From contig RXJQ01000011.1 in the NCBI GenBank assembly GCA_003963115.1, positions 62,001 to 126,000 on the forward strand: DNA of 64,000 nucleotides, written 5' to 3'. Position numbers and translations under genes: made by a program. Below the pieces are notes generated by a model that was given only the letters and a program-made list of their open reading frames with translations, ran no database searches and had not been told where the DNA came from. Below, in pieces: positions 38,782 to 49,308 of this stretch. This DNA comes from Burkholderiales bacterium. GTDB taxonomy: Bacteria > Pseudomonadota > Gammaproteobacteria > Burkholderiales > Burkholderiaceae_C. Each line of letters starts with the position of its first letter. Position 1 is the stretch's first letter.

Positions 38782-39410
38782 CGCTGCAGCGCTGTCTTCG
38801 TTCTTTGTTGATGTGGCTGCCTGCCGCCTTCGCGCTGGCCTCTGCACTCGCGGCGCCAAGCTCTGCACTGGCCTGTGCGGCCCGCCCCGTCCCGCTGGAC
38901 TCCTTGTCAGGCAAGCTGGATCTGCCCAAAGCCAGCTGGCTGACTCAGGCTTGGTCCTGCCACGACGCGCAAGGCGAAGAGCTCGTCATCGCCGCACATG
39001 CCCCAGCTCAGAAAAACGGCTCGGGTCTGGGCGAAGAGCTGCTTTTTCAGAAATACCGCCAGACACCCAGCGGCTGGAAAAAGGACTGGCAGGCACGTGA
39101 CTTCCTGGGCACCGGCTTGACGAGCCGCCCGAACACCAGTTCCGAGCTGATCCTGATCGGCGACTTCGACGGCGACGGCCTGGCCGACATCTTCATCGCC
39201 TACACCTTGCCCGGCCAACCCACGCCGCCGGACGAGGGCAAGCTGCTGGTTTTTCACAAGGACCAGAAGTACGCCCTGCGGGGCGCCATTGCCCGCAGCC
39301 GCAACGATTTCGGATCAAGAAAAATCACCGCGCATTTCCTGACCCTGCCTCAGCCCTTGCAAGACCAGGCCCTCAAGCTCTGGGACAAGCTCAACACGCC
39401 TCGCCCCTGA
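38778..39410 (+). CDS. Secreted protein with a calcium-type DxDxDG loop
   Basis: I do not recognise the family. A 210-residue protein with an Ala-rich signal peptide (cleavage probably near ALA-CAARP, about residues 30-34), and in the mature part LIGDFDGDGLADIFIAY (Asp129, Asp131, Asp133, Asp137), a calcium-binding loop as in FG-GAP/VCBS repeats. Only one such loop is seen. Cys33 and Cys61 could form a disulfide. Overlap with the membrane-protein gene upstream by 4 nt implies a joint function. Confidence 0.75.
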   Translation: MTLQRCLRSLLMWLPAAFALASALAAPSSALACAARPVPLDSLSGKLDLPKASWLTQAWSCHDAQGEELVIAAHAPAQKNGSGLGEELLFQKYRQTPSGWKKDWQARDFLGTGLTSRPNTSSELILIGDFDGDGLADIFIAYTLPGQPTPPDEGKLLVFHKDQKYALRGAIARSRNDFGSRKITAHFLTLPQPLQDQALKLWDKLNTPRP

Positions 39411-39467
39411 CGGCGGGCCGAATCGCTCTCCGAGCATCACGAGCCGTTCAAGCTTTCTCGGACGATG

Positions 39468-39491
39468 CCGATAGACCGGTAAATCTATCGG
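39468..39491 (+). promoter_or_regulatory. Hairpin immediately upstream of the first diguanylate cyclase
   Basis: CCGATAGA (39468-39475) and TCTATCGG (39484-39491) form a perfect 8-bp stem with an 8-nt loop, ending 6 nt before the ATG at 39498. It would cover the ribosome-binding region, which otherwise lacks a clear Shine-Dalgarno. Confidence 0.5.
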
Positions 39492-39497
39492 GCATTG

Positions 39498-40664
39498 ATG
39501 AACAAACCCTTCTGGCTTGAAGCTTTGGCGAACTGGGTGCTGGGACGAGATCCGCACCTGCGTCGCCACGTGCTGATGCTGATGTTCACGCTGGAACCCT
39601 ACGCCGTCTGCGTCGGGGTGATCCTGCACTCGAAGTACCTCAAGCTGCTCGATGCCCCGACGGCCCATTCGCTGACCGCCGTGAGCGTGCTGTCCTTCGC
39701 GGTCATGTACGTCCTGATCCGCTCGGGCTGGTCACAGCGTTTCGGCGACCCGGTGCTGACCTTTCCCCACGCGCTGGTGTCCATCCTGCTGTGCATGGCG
39801 GCCTACACCCAGCTGGGCGAGAACCGCGGCAACGTGATGATCCTCATCGCACAGACCATCGTGCTGGCCATGTTCAGGCTCAAGCCAACCCAGGTGCTGG
39901 CACTGGGCATCTGCACGATCGTGGCGCTGGCCGGCTGTGTCATGGGTCTGGCCGTCTTCAGCCCCACGCGCTATCCCGCCTCATCGGGCTGGACCCATTT
40001 CGTTGTCGGAGGCTCGACTCTGCTGACGCTGTCCTTGATTGGCAAATGGGTGAGCGACATCCGCGTGCGCATCGGCCGGCAGGCCCGCGAACTGCAAGAG
40101 GCGGTCGACACCGTCAAGCAGATGGCCACGACCGACATGCTCACCGGCGCACTCAACCGCCGCATGATGACCGAGCTGGCCGAGGCCGAGCTCAAGCTGG
40201 TCGAGCGCACGGGCATCCCGATGTGCCTGGCGCTGATCGATATCGACCACTTCAAGCACGTCAACGACCAGTTCGGCCACCACGCCGGCGACGCGGTGCT
40301 GCGGGGCATGGCCCAGCACGCGCAAGGCCAGATCCGCCAGGTCGACAAATTCGCCCGCTGGGGTGGTGAAGAGTTCCTGGTGATGCTGCCCAGCATCCCG
40401 GCCACCGAAGGCATGAACGCCATCGAGCGCCTGCGCCTGTCCATCGAGAAGCTGGACTACCCCGGCTATCCGCAACTGCGCGTGACCTTCTCGGCTGGCA
40501 TCGCACAGGCCAAACCCGGAGAAGCCCTGGAGCAATTGATCGAACGCGCCGACGCAGCCTTGTACGAAGCCAAACGCCAGGGCCGCAACCGCAGCTTGCT
40601 GGCCAGCCCTGAGCTGGTGAGCGTCCATGCTGAAGCCCTGTCGACCAGGGAGGTGCTGTCGTGA
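39498..40664 (+). CDS. Membrane-bound diguanylate cyclase (GGDEF) 1
   Basis: Makes cyclic di-GMP. The 388-residue protein has a six-helix membrane region (residues about 20-190) and a GGDEF domain (about 215-375). The domain starts TTDMLTGALNRRMM and holds LIDIDHFKHVNDQFGH, the inhibitory site RQVD and catalytic RWGGEEF. Both activity and product feedback are therefore expected. It overlaps a second cyclase gene of similar build by 4 nt, so the pair arose by tandem duplication or works together. Confidence 0.94.
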   Translation: MNKPFWLEALANWVLGRDPHLRRHVLMLMFTLEPYAVCVGVILHSKYLKLLDAPTAHSLTAVSVLSFAVMYVLIRSGWSQRFGDPVLTFPHALVSILLCMAAYTQLGENRGNVMILIAQTIVLAMFRLKPTQVLALGICTIVALAGCVMGLAVFSPTRYPASSGWTHFVVGGSTLLTLSLIGKWVSDIRVRIGRQARELQEAVDTVKQMATTDMLTGALNRRMMTELAEAELKLVERTGIPMCLALIDIDHFKHVNDQFGHHAGDAVLRGMAQHAQGQIRQVDKFARWGGEEFLVMLPSIPATEGMNAIERLRLSIEKLDYPGYPQLRVTFSAGIAQAKPGEALEQLIERADAALYEAKRQGRNRSLLASPELVSVHAEALSTREVLS

Positions 40665-41824
40665 CCGAGTTCGCGCCACCGGTTCAGCCCCATGATCCGA
40701 TCGTCGACGCCGTTGGCCGCATGGTCAATGTGCTGTTCGGCCCGGATCGCGCCACGCGTGCCCGCACGGCGGCCATCCTGCTGTGCGCCATCATGTATGG
40801 CATCTGCTGCAGCGCGGCCTACTACGCCGCCAGCATCGACCTGATGCGCCCCTTCGCACCCAAGCTGCTGCTGGCCACCAGCATGCCGGCCTACGTGGCC
40901 TTTTACTCGCTGGTGCGTTTCGGCAAGACCAAGCAGCTCAAGGACCCGACCTTGATGCTGCCCCAAAACATCTTTGCGCTGCTGGCCATTGCGTTTGCCT
41001 ACACCGCCGTCGGCCCGCACGACCGGGGCGTGGTGCTGGTGCTGATCGCGCTGGTCATGGTGTTTGGCATGTACACGCACACGCCCAAGCAGTCTGTGTT
41101 GGTTGGCACGATGGCGATGCTGCTGCTGGGCATGAGCATGGGCATCCTGGCCCATGTCGATCCCGACTACTACCCGCCCGACCTGGAGCTGCTGCGCTTC
41201 GAGCTGATGCTGGGCACAGTCCCCTCGCTGATCTTCTCGGCCTACCAGATCTCGGCCTGGCGCAACCGGCTGTCGGCCCAGCGCAAGGATTTGCGCATTG
41301 CGCTGGAGCAGGTCCAGAAGATGGCCACGCACGATGTGCTCACGGGCCTCTACAACCGGCGTTTCATGCAGGAGCGGCTGGAAGACGCCGTCAAGCGCTT
41401 TGACCGCTATGGCGAGCGCTTCACCATCGTGCTGATCGACCTGGACCACTTCAAGCGCGTCAACGACCAGTATGGCCACAAGGTTGGCGACCAGGCGCTG
41501 ATGGCCTTTGCCAATGCCTCGGGCATCGTGCTGCGCGAGACCGACACCATCGCCCGCTGGGGCGGCGAGGAGTTCATCTTCCTGCTGCCCAACACCGACG
41601 CCCGCAAGGCCCTGGTGGCACTGGAGCGCCTGCGCCAGACCCTGGCCACCTGCACGGTGTCCGAAGCCGTGCCGCAGTTGCGCGTGAAGTTCTCGGCCGG
41701 CATCGCCGTGCACGACACCATCACCGGGCTGAACCACACGCTGGAGCGGGCCGACAAGGCGCTCTACCAGGCCAAGAGCGAGGGACGTGACCGCGACGTG
41801 GCCGCGCCCCCGGAGAAGCCCTGA
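40661..41824 (+). CDS. Membrane-bound diguanylate cyclase (GGDEF) 2
   Basis: A 387-residue paralogue of the preceding gene with the same six-helix membrane region and GGDEF domain: ATHDVLTGLYNRRFM, LIDLDHFKRVNDQYGH, inhibitory site RETD and active site RWGGEEF, all intact. It starts with GTG overlapping the upstream stop (GTGA at 40661-40664), which indicates translational coupling. The membrane parts of the two proteins are less similar than the catalytic domains, suggesting different signals. Confidence 0.94.
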   Translation: MTEFAPPVQPHDPIVDAVGRMVNVLFGPDRATRARTAAILLCAIMYGICCSAAYYAASIDLMRPFAPKLLLATSMPAYVAFYSLVRFGKTKQLKDPTLMLPQNIFALLAIAFAYTAVGPHDRGVVLVLIALVMVFGMYTHTPKQSVLVGTMAMLLLGMSMGILAHVDPDYYPPDLELLRFELMLGTVPSLIFSAYQISAWRNRLSAQRKDLRIALEQVQKMATHDVLTGLYNRRFMQERLEDAVKRFDRYGERFTIVLIDLDHFKRVNDQYGHKVGDQALMAFANASGIVLRETDTIARWGGEEFIFLLPNTDARKALVALERLRQTLATCTVSEAVPQLRVKFSAGIAVHDTITGLNHTLERADKALYQAKSEGRDRDVAAPPEKP

Positions 41825-41869
41825 CCACCACGTTGATCCCCCTGCGCTGGCCGGGCGGCCCAGGCCTGG

Positions 41870-41875
41870 GATAAT
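41870..41875 (+). promoter_or_regulatory. Extended -10 promoter of dapC, leaderless
   Basis: TGG precedes GATAAT, an extended -10 pattern. Only 6 nt (CGCAGG) separate it from the dapC ATG, so transcription would start at or next to the start codon. No matching -35 is seen. Confidence 0.5.
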
Positions 41876-41881
41876 CGCAGG

Positions 41882-43120
41882 ATGAACCCCCTGCTGAAGA
41901 AACTCCAGCCTTACCCGTTCGAGCGCCTGCGCGGCCTCACCGCTGGTGTCACCCCGAACCCCGCCTACCGTCCCATCAGCCTGGGCATTGGCGAGCCCAA
42001 GCACCCCACCCCGGCCTTCATCAAGGAGGCCCTGACCGCCGCCCTGGACGGTCTGGCCAGCTACCCGGCCACGGCTGGCGAGCCCGCCTTGCGCGAAGCC
42101 TGTGCGGCCTGGGTGCAGCGCCGCTATGGCCTGCAACTTGATGCCGCCACGCAGATCCTGCCCGTCAACGGCTCGCGCGAGGCGCTGTTTGCACTGGCCC
42201 AGGCCGTGATCGACCCGACGCAGCATCAAGCCGCCGGCGGCCCGGCCGTGGTCAGCCCCAACCCCTTCTATCAGATCTACGAAGGCGCGGCGCTGCTGGC
42301 CGGTGCCCGCGTGGTGTTCGCCAACTCGGATCCGACGCGCAATTTCGCGGCTGACTGGTTCAGCATCCCTGAAACGACCTGGGCCACCACGCAGTTGCTG
42401 TTCGTGTGCTCACCGGGCAACCCCACAGGCGCCGTGATGCCGCTTGACGAGTGGCAGCGTCTGTTCGAGTTGAGCGACCGCTTCGGCTTCGTCATCGCCT
42501 CGGATGAGTGCTACTCGGAGATCTACTTCCGTGAAGAGCATCAACATGGGCAAAGCGCAGCCCCGTTGGGTGGCCTGGAAGCCGCCGCCCAGCTCGGCCG
42601 CAGTGACTTCAAGAACCTGGTCGCGCTGACCAGCCTGTCCAAGCGCTCCAATGTGCCTGGCCTGCGCTCGGGCTTCGTCGTGGGCGACGCGGCCATCATG
42701 AAGGCCTTCCTGCTTTACCGCACCTACCACGGCAGCGCGATGAACCCGGCTGTGCAGCGCGCCAGCATCGCGGCCTGGAATGACGAAACCCATGTGGTGG
42801 AAAACCGCGCGCTGTACAGGCAGAAATTCGAGCGCGTCACGCCCATCCTGGCCTCGGTGATGGACGTGGCCCTGCCCGACGCCGGTTTCTATTTGTGGGC
42901 CAAAGTGCCGGATCACATCTGTGGCGGCAGCGACGAGACCTTCACGCGCGAGCTGCTGGCTCAATACAATGTGGCCGTTCTGCCTGGCAGCTACCTGGCC
43001 CGCGAGGCCCAGGGCGTCAACCCGGGCAAAGGCCGTGTCCGCATGGCGCTGGTGGCTGGTGTCGACGAATGCGTCGAGGCCGCTGAGCGCATCAAGGCGT
43101 TCATCCAGTCCTTCCACTGA
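41882..43120 (+). CDS. dapC: Succinyldiaminopimelate transaminase DapC
   Basis: A PLP-dependent class-I aminotransferase of the succinylase branch of lysine/meso-DAP synthesis. The 412-residue protein has [50 protein letters not shown] and the PLP lysine in [15 protein letters not shown], with Arg of GRVRMALV. The clustering with dapD and dapE makes the assignment to DapC firm. It is first of dapC-dapD-pilU-dapE-prmB. Confidence 0.96.
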   Translation: MNPLLKKLQPYPFERLRGLTAGVTPNPAYRPISLGIGEPKHPTPAFIKEALTAALDGLASYPATAGEPALREACAAWVQRRYGLQLDAATQILPVNGSREALFALAQAVIDPTQHQAAGGPAVVSPNPFYQIYEGAALLAGARVVFANSDPTRNFAADWFSIPETTWATTQLLFVCSPGNPTGAVMPLDEWQRLFELSDRFGFVIASDECYSEIYFREEHQHGQSAAPLGGLEAAAQLGRSDFKNLVALTSLSKRSNVPGLRSGFVVGDAAIMKAFLLYRTYHGSAMNPAVQRASIAAWNDETHVVENRALYRQKFERVTPILASVMDVALPDAGFYLWAKVPDHICGGSDETFTRELLAQYNVAVLPGSYLAREAQGVNPGKGRVRMALVAGVDECVEAAERIKAFIQSFH

Positions 43121-43149
43121 TTCCAATCCTGATTCACCAAGAGCACAAC

Positions 43150-43974
43150 ATGAGCCAAGACCTGCAAAACACCATCGAAGCCGCCTGGGAACAGCGTACC
43201 GCCCTGTCCGTGTCCTCCGCATCCGCCGAGATCAAGTGCGCCGTCAACCACGTCATCGATGCGCTGGACTCCGGCAAGCTGCGCGTGGCCGAGAAGATCG
43301 ATGGCGACTGGGTCACCCACCAGTGGATCAAGAAGGCCGTGCTGCTGAGCTTCCGCCTCAACGACAACGTGCCCATGGGCGAGAACCCCCTGCAGTTCTA
43401 CGACAAGGTGCCCACCAAGTACGGCAACATGACCGAGGAAGCCCTGCGTGCCAACGGCGTGCGCGTGGTGCCCCCCGCCGTCGCCCGTCGCGGCAGCTTC
43501 CAGGCCAAGAACGTGATCCTGATGCCCTCCTACGTGAACATCGGCGCCTATGTCGATGAAGGCACCATGGTCGACACCTGGGCCACCGTCGGTTCCTGCG
43601 CCCAGATTGGCAAGAACGTGCACCTGTCGGGCGGCGTGGGCATCGGCGGCGTGCTGGAGCCTCTGCAGGCCAACCCCACCATCATCGAAGACAACTGCTT
43701 CATCGGCGCCCGCTCCGAAGTGGTCGAAGGCGTGATCGTCGAAGAGAACTCGGTGATTTCCATGGGTGTGTACATCGGCCAGTCCACCAAGATCTATGAC
43801 CGCGCCACCGGCGAAGTCACCTATGGCCGCATCCCTGCCGGCTCCGTGGTGGTGTCGGGCAACCTGCCATCGAGCGACGGCAAGTACTCGCTGTACTGCG
43901 CCGTCATCGTCAAGCGCGTGGACGCCCAGACCCGCTCCAAGACCAGCATCAACGACCTGCTGCGCGGCGCCTGA
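43150..43974 (+). CDS. dapD: Tetrahydrodipicolinate N-succinyltransferase
   Basis: Transfers succinyl from succinyl-CoA to tetrahydrodipicolinate, the step before DapC. The 274-residue protein has the N-terminal helical domain and the left-handed beta-helix with hexapeptide repeats ([50 protein letters not shown]). DapC starts 30 bp upstream. The ribosome-binding context AAGAGCACAAC-ATG is the same as that of the small kinase gene at 26034. Confidence 0.98.
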   Translation: MSQDLQNTIEAAWEQRTALSVSSASAEIKCAVNHVIDALDSGKLRVAEKIDGDWVTHQWIKKAVLLSFRLNDNVPMGENPLQFYDKVPTKYGNMTEEALRANGVRVVPPAVARRGSFQAKNVILMPSYVNIGAYVDEGTMVDTWATVGSCAQIGKNVHLSGGVGIGGVLEPLQANPTIIEDNCFIGARSEVVEGVIVEENSVISMGVYIGQSTKIYDRATGEVTYGRIPAGSVVVSGNLPSSDGKYSLYCAVIVKRVDAQTRSKTSINDLLRGA

Positions 43975-44028
43975 TCGCGCCTCGGTGACGCCCCATTTGC
44001 ATGAGATCGATTCAACCAGGAGTCCTTG

Positions 44029-45219
44029 ATGAGCCCTAGCGGTGGCAACCTCGAACGGGTCTTGCGTCTGATGGCCGAGAAGAAGGCGTCTGACGTCTTC
44101 CTGTCGGCGCGCACCCCTATCCTCATCAAGATCCATGGTCAGATCATGCAGCTGACGGACCAGATCCTGACGCCGTCCCAGCCTCGCCAGCTGCTGTCGG
44201 AGATGATCTCGCCGACGCAGATGGAGGAGCTGGACGAAACCGGCGAGCTGAACCTGGGCATCACGATCCCGGGCGTGGCCATCTTCCGCTTGAGCGCCTT
44301 CAAACAGCGCGGCTCGGTGGCGGCGGTGTTCCGCTACATCCCGTCCGACATCCCCGCGCTCGACTCGCTCAACGTGCCCGATGTGCTGAGCAATCTGATC
44401 CTGGAAAAGCGCGGCCTGATCCTGCTGGCCGGTGCCACCGGCGCAGGCAAGTCCACCACGCTGGCCGCCATGCTGGAGCACCGCAACCAGCGCATGACCG
44501 GCCACATCCTCACGATTGAAGACCCGCTGGAATTCCTGTTCAGCAACAAGAAGTCCATCGTGAACCAGCGCGAAGTGGGCCGCGACACGCAATCGCTGCA
44601 AGTGGGCCTGAAGAACGCGCTGCGCCAGGCCCCGGACTGCATCCTCATCGGCGAAATCCGCGACCGCGAAACCATGACGGCCGCGATCTCCTATGCGTTG
44701 TCGGGCCATCTGGTGCTCTCCACCCTGCACGCCAACAACAGCTACCACGCGCTGGGTCGTATCCTGTCCTTCTACACACCCGAGGCCCGCCCCGCCCTGC
44801 TGAGCGACCTGGCCTCGGGCCTCAAGGCCATCGTCTCGCAGCGCCTGCTCAAGTCGACCACGGGTGGCCGTGTGCCGGCCGTGGAAGTGCTGCTCAACAC
44901 GCAACTGGTGTCCGAGATGGTCGCCAAAGGTGATTTCACCGGTGTGAAGGAAGCGCTTGAGAAATCCATGGCAGAAGGTTCGCAAAGCTATGAGCAGGAT
45001 ATTGCCCGACTGATCAACGAGGGCATCGTGACCCGTGATGAAGGCCTGATCCACGCCGACTCGCCCACCAACCTCATGTGGCGACTGCAAAACGACATGG
45101 GCAACAAGACCAAGCTCACGCCCAAGGCCGAAGTGCAGGACGAAGGCCCCTCGTTCACCGAGATCACGCTGGACGTGCACAACGACGATGGCGGCAGCTT
45201 CTCGTCGACCCGTTTCTAA
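44029..45219 (+). CDS. pilU: Type IV pilus retraction-type ATPase, PilU family
   Basis: A hexameric ATPase that helps PilT retract type IV pili. The 396-residue protein has the N-terminal PAS-like region (KKASDVFLSARTPILIKIHG), Walker A GATGAGKST (135-143), Asp box HILTIEDPLEFLF, Walker B DCILIGEIRDRETM and His box GHLVLSTLHANN. The C-terminal extension fits PilU rather than PilT. The ATG at 44029 has CAGGAG (44017-44022) 6 nt upstream. It is embedded between dapD and dapE without pilT or other pilus genes, an unusual but apparently stable arrangement. Confidence 0.93.
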   Translation: MSPSGGNLERVLRLMAEKKASDVFLSARTPILIKIHGQIMQLTDQILTPSQPRQLLSEMISPTQMEELDETGELNLGITIPGVAIFRLSAFKQRGSVAAVFRYIPSDIPALDSLNVPDVLSNLILEKRGLILLAGATGAGKSTTLAAMLEHRNQRMTGHILTIEDPLEFLFSNKKSIVNQREVGRDTQSLQVGLKNALRQAPDCILIGEIRDRETMTAAISYALSGHLVLSTLHANNSYHALGRILSFYTPEARPALLSDLASGLKAIVSQRLLKSTTGGRVPAVEVLLNTQLVSEMVAKGDFTGVKEALEKSMAEGSQSYEQDIARLINEGIVTRDEGLIHADSPTNLMWRLQNDMGNKTKLTPKAEVQDEGPSFTEITLDVHNDDGGSFSSTRF

Positions 45220-45238
45220 GTCTCCTTTAGGTTTTTAA

Positions 45239-46402
<1,164 letters not shown>

Positions 46403-46413
46403 TGGAGAAGACG

Positions 46414-47298
46414 ATGCCAACGGTGATCGAACTCATCGAGCAGGCCGCCCTGCGCCTGAAGCAGGCCGACGTGGCCTTTGGACACGGCACCACCAATGCC
46501 TTTGACGAAGCCGTCTGGCTGGTGCTGTGGCGCCTGGGCCTGCCCATCGACGACCTCGAAGGCGCGGCGCAGCAGGCCGTGACCGGTGAGCAGAGGCTGC
46601 AGGTACAGCAGCTCATCGAAGAACGCATCCAGACCCGCAAGCCTGCCGCCTACCTGACCCACCAGGCCTGGCTGCAAGGCGTGCCCTTCTATGTGGATGA
46701 GCGTGTCATCGTGCCCCGCTCCTTCATCGCAGAGATCCTGGCCGACGGCAGCATCGACGGCTGGCTGAGCGAGCAGACCCATCGGGTGCTGGACCTGTGT
46801 ACCGGCAACGGCAGCCTGGCCGTGCTGGCCGCCATGGCCTACCCAGACGTGGTCGTTGACGCCGCCGACATCAGCGAGGACGCCCTGGCTGTGGCCCGCA
46901 TCAACATCGACCAGCATCTGCTGGCTGATCGCATCACCCTGCACCACAGCGATGGCATCAAGGCGCTGCAAGGCCCTTACGACCTGATCCTCTGCAACCC
47001 ACCCTATGTGAACGCCGCGTCCATGAAAGCGCTGCCTGCCGAGTACCAGGCCGAGCCCGAACTGGCCCTGGCCTCCGGCTTGGACGGCATGGACTTCACC
47101 CGCCAGCTCTTCGCCGACCTGCACGCCCAGCCCGACCGCTACATGACGCCCGATGCCGTGCTCGTGCTGGAGATCGGCAACGAGCGCCCCAACTTCGAGC
47201 TGGCCTTCCCCGAACTGCCCGTCTTCTGGCTGCCAACCTCATCTGGTGATGATCAGGTCCTGCTGGTGACACGCGACGCCTTACTCTCATTCTCATGA
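46414..47298 (+). CDS. prmB: Ribosomal protein L3 N5-glutamine methyltransferase PrmB
   Basis: A SAM-dependent enzyme that methylates a glutamine of L3. The 294-residue protein has VLDLCTGNGSLAVLAA, DAADISEDALAVARIN and the amide-substrate motif LCNPPYV. ATG 46414 is preferred because GGAG lies 6 nt upstream; ATG 46402, overlapping the dapE stop, lacks a Shine-Dalgarno. The stop overlaps the next gene by 4 nt. Confidence 0.95.
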   Translation: MPTVIELIEQAALRLKQADVAFGHGTTNAFDEAVWLVLWRLGLPIDDLEGAAQQAVTGEQRLQVQQLIEERIQTRKPAAYLTHQAWLQGVPFYVDERVIVPRSFIAEILADGSIDGWLSEQTHRVLDLCTGNGSLAVLAAMAYPDVVVDAADISEDALAVARINIDQHLLADRITLHHSDGIKALQGPYDLILCNPPYVNAASMKALPAEYQAEPELALASGLDGMDFTRQLFADLHAQPDRYMTPDAVLVLEIGNERPNFELAFPELPVFWLPTSSGDDQVLLVTRDALLSFS

Positions 47299-49271
47299 TC
47301 GTCATCAAGAACGTCACCCTGCTGCGAGGCACCAAGCCCGTCCTGAACCAGGCCAGCGCCACCTTGCACCCAGGCGAGAAGGTTGGCCTGATCGGCCGTA
47401 ACGGCGCAGGCAAGTCATCGCTGTTCTCGCTGCTGGCCGGACGGCTTCACCCTGATGCCGGTGACGTCGACATCCCGCCCAGCTGGCTGCTGCCGGGCGG
47501 CATGGCCGAAGTCGCGCAGAACATGCCCGAAACGGACGACCCGGCCACCGAATACGTGCTCCAAGGCGACACCCGCTTGATGAAGGCCTTGGCCGACCTG
47601 GCTGCCGCAGAAGAAGCCGACGACGGCAATGCCATCGGCGAGGCCCACGCCACGCTGGCAGAGGTGGGCTACTTCGACGCCCCCTCCCGCGCGCAGGCCC
47701 TGCTGCTCGGGCTGGGTTTCACGCTCAGTCAGACCGAAGCCCCCGTCAACAGCTTCTCCGGTGGCTGGCGCATGCGCCTGCAACTGGCCCGCGCCTTGAT
47801 GTGCCCGGCCAAACTGCTGCTGCTGGACGAACCCACCAACCACTTGGACCTGGACGCACTCGTGTGGCTGGAAGCATGGCTGCAGCGCTATGAAGGCACC
47901 TTGCTGGTCATCAGCCACGACCGCGAATTCCTGGACGCCATCACCAAGGTCACGCTTCATCTGGACGACGGCAAGCTCACCCGCTACACCGGTGGCTACA
48001 CGGCCTTCGAATCCATGCGTGCCGAACGTCTGAGCCAGCAGCAGGCTGCGTTCAACAAGCAGCAAGACAAGATCGCGCACCTCTCCAAGTTCATCGCCCG
48101 CTTCAAGGCCAAGGCCAGCAAGGCCAAGCAGGCGCAAAGCCGCGTTAAAGCGCTGGAGCGCATGGAAAAGCTCGCCCCCGTGCTCACGGCCAGCGACTTC
48201 CAGTTCACCTTCCCCGAACCCGCCAGCCTGCCCAACCCCATGCTGGCCCTCAAGGACCTGGCCTGCGGCTATCACAGCGAAGGACAGGCCCCGCTGACGA
48301 TTGTCTCGGGCATCAACCGCTCGGTGCTGCCAGGCCAACGCATCGGCATCCTGGGAGCCAACGGGCAAGGCAAGTCCACCGTGGTCAAGACCCTGGCCCA
48401 TATGAACAAGCTGGTCAGCGGCGAGATCACCGAGGGAAAGGGCCTGAGCATCGGCTACTTCGCCCAGCAGGAGCTGGATGTGCTGCGCATGGACGAAGGG
48501 CCCATGCAGCACATGATCCGCCTGGCACGCGATGTGGGCCCCAATGGCCGCGAACAGGAGCTGCGCGACTTCCTGGGCCGCTTCCAGTTCACGGGCGACA
48601 TGGTCAATCAGCCCGTCAGCCAGTTCAGCGGCGGCGAAAAAGCCCGCCTGGTGCTGGCCCTGGTCGTGTGGCAACGCCCCAACCTGCTGCTGCTGGACGA
48701 ACCCACCAACCACCTGGACCTCACCACCCGCGAAGCCTTGAGCATGGCGCTCAACGAGTTCGAAGGCACCGTGATGCTCGTCAGCCACGACCGCGCGCTG
48801 CTGCGTGAAGTGTGCGACGAGTTCTGGCTGGTGGCCAAAGGCAGCCTCAGCACCTTTGATGGCGACCTGGACGACTACCAGAAGTGGCTGCAGGAACAAG
48901 CCAAGGAAGTGGCGCAGGCCGCCCGCGCTGCACGTGAGGCAGACCGCAACGGCAAAGCGCCAGCCAAGCCGGTTGCCGTGGCGCAGGTGGTCACGCCCAG
49001 CGCCGACCGCAAGGCTCAAGCCCAGACCCGTCAGCGCCTGGCTGAACAAACCAAACCGCTGAAGGCCGAACTCAAACAGCTGGACCAGCGCCTGGCCAAA
49101 GCCCACGAAGAGCAGGCCACCCTCACCAACAGCCTGGCAAACCCCAGCTTGTCAGGTGCGGACCGTGCTGAGCAGGGCAAGCGCCTGAAGGGGCTGGGCG
49201 ACGAGATAGAAGCGTTGGAAGCGCGCTGGCTGGCGTTGACCGACCAGATCGAGAAGCTGGAAGCCGCCTGA
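47295..49271 (+). CDS. ABC-F family ATPase, YheS/Uup-like
   Basis: A cytoplasmic twin-cassette ATPase, probably acting on the ribosome. The 658-residue protein has two nucleotide-binding domains: GRNGAGKSSLF, FSGGWRMRLQLARALM and LLLLDEPTNHLDLDAL in the first, GANGQGKSTVV, FSGGEKARLVLALVV and LLLLDEPTNHLDLTTR in the second. A basic linker (about 240-290) lies between, and a coiled-coil C-terminal extension ends the protein. There is no transmembrane domain. It overlaps prmB by 4 nt (ATGA). Confidence 0.95.
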   Translation: MIVIKNVTLLRGTKPVLNQASATLHPGEKVGLIGRNGAGKSSLFSLLAGRLHPDAGDVDIPPSWLLPGGMAEVAQNMPETDDPATEYVLQGDTRLMKALADLAAAEEADDGNAIGEAHATLAEVGYFDAPSRAQALLLGLGFTLSQTEAPVNSFSGGWRMRLQLARALMCPAKLLLLDEPTNHLDLDALVWLEAWLQRYEGTLLVISHDREFLDAITKVTLHLDDGKLTRYTGGYTAFESMRAERLSQQQAAFNKQQDKIAHLSKFIARFKAKASKAKQAQSRVKALERMEKLAPVLTASDFQFTFPEPASLPNPMLALKDLACGYHSEGQAPLTIVSGINRSVLPGQRIGILGANGQGKSTVVKTLAHMNKLVSGEITEGKGLSIGYFAQQELDVLRMDEGPMQHMIRLARDVGPNGREQELRDFLGRFQFTGDMVNQPVSQFSGGEKARLVLALVVWQRPNLLLLDEPTNHLDLTTREALSMALNEFEGTVMLVSHDRALLREVCDEFWLVAKGSLSTFDGDLDDYQKWLQEQAKEVAQAARAAREADRNGKAPAKPVAVAQVVTPSADRKAQAQTRQRLAEQTKPLKAELKQLDQRLAKAHEEQATLTNSLANPSLSGADRAEQGKRLKGLGDEIEALEARWLALTDQIEKLEAA

Positions 49272-49284
49272 CCTGAATCGCCAC

Positions 49285-49308
49285 AGGCCGTCTGGTCAAC
49301 GGCCTTTG
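49285..49308 (+). terminator. Hairpin after the ABC-F gene
   Basis: AGGCCGT (49285-49291) and ACGGCCT (49299-49305) with a 7-nt loop, followed by TTG. The U-run is short, so termination may be partial. It overlaps the last codons of the convergent DksA-like gene. Confidence 0.5.
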
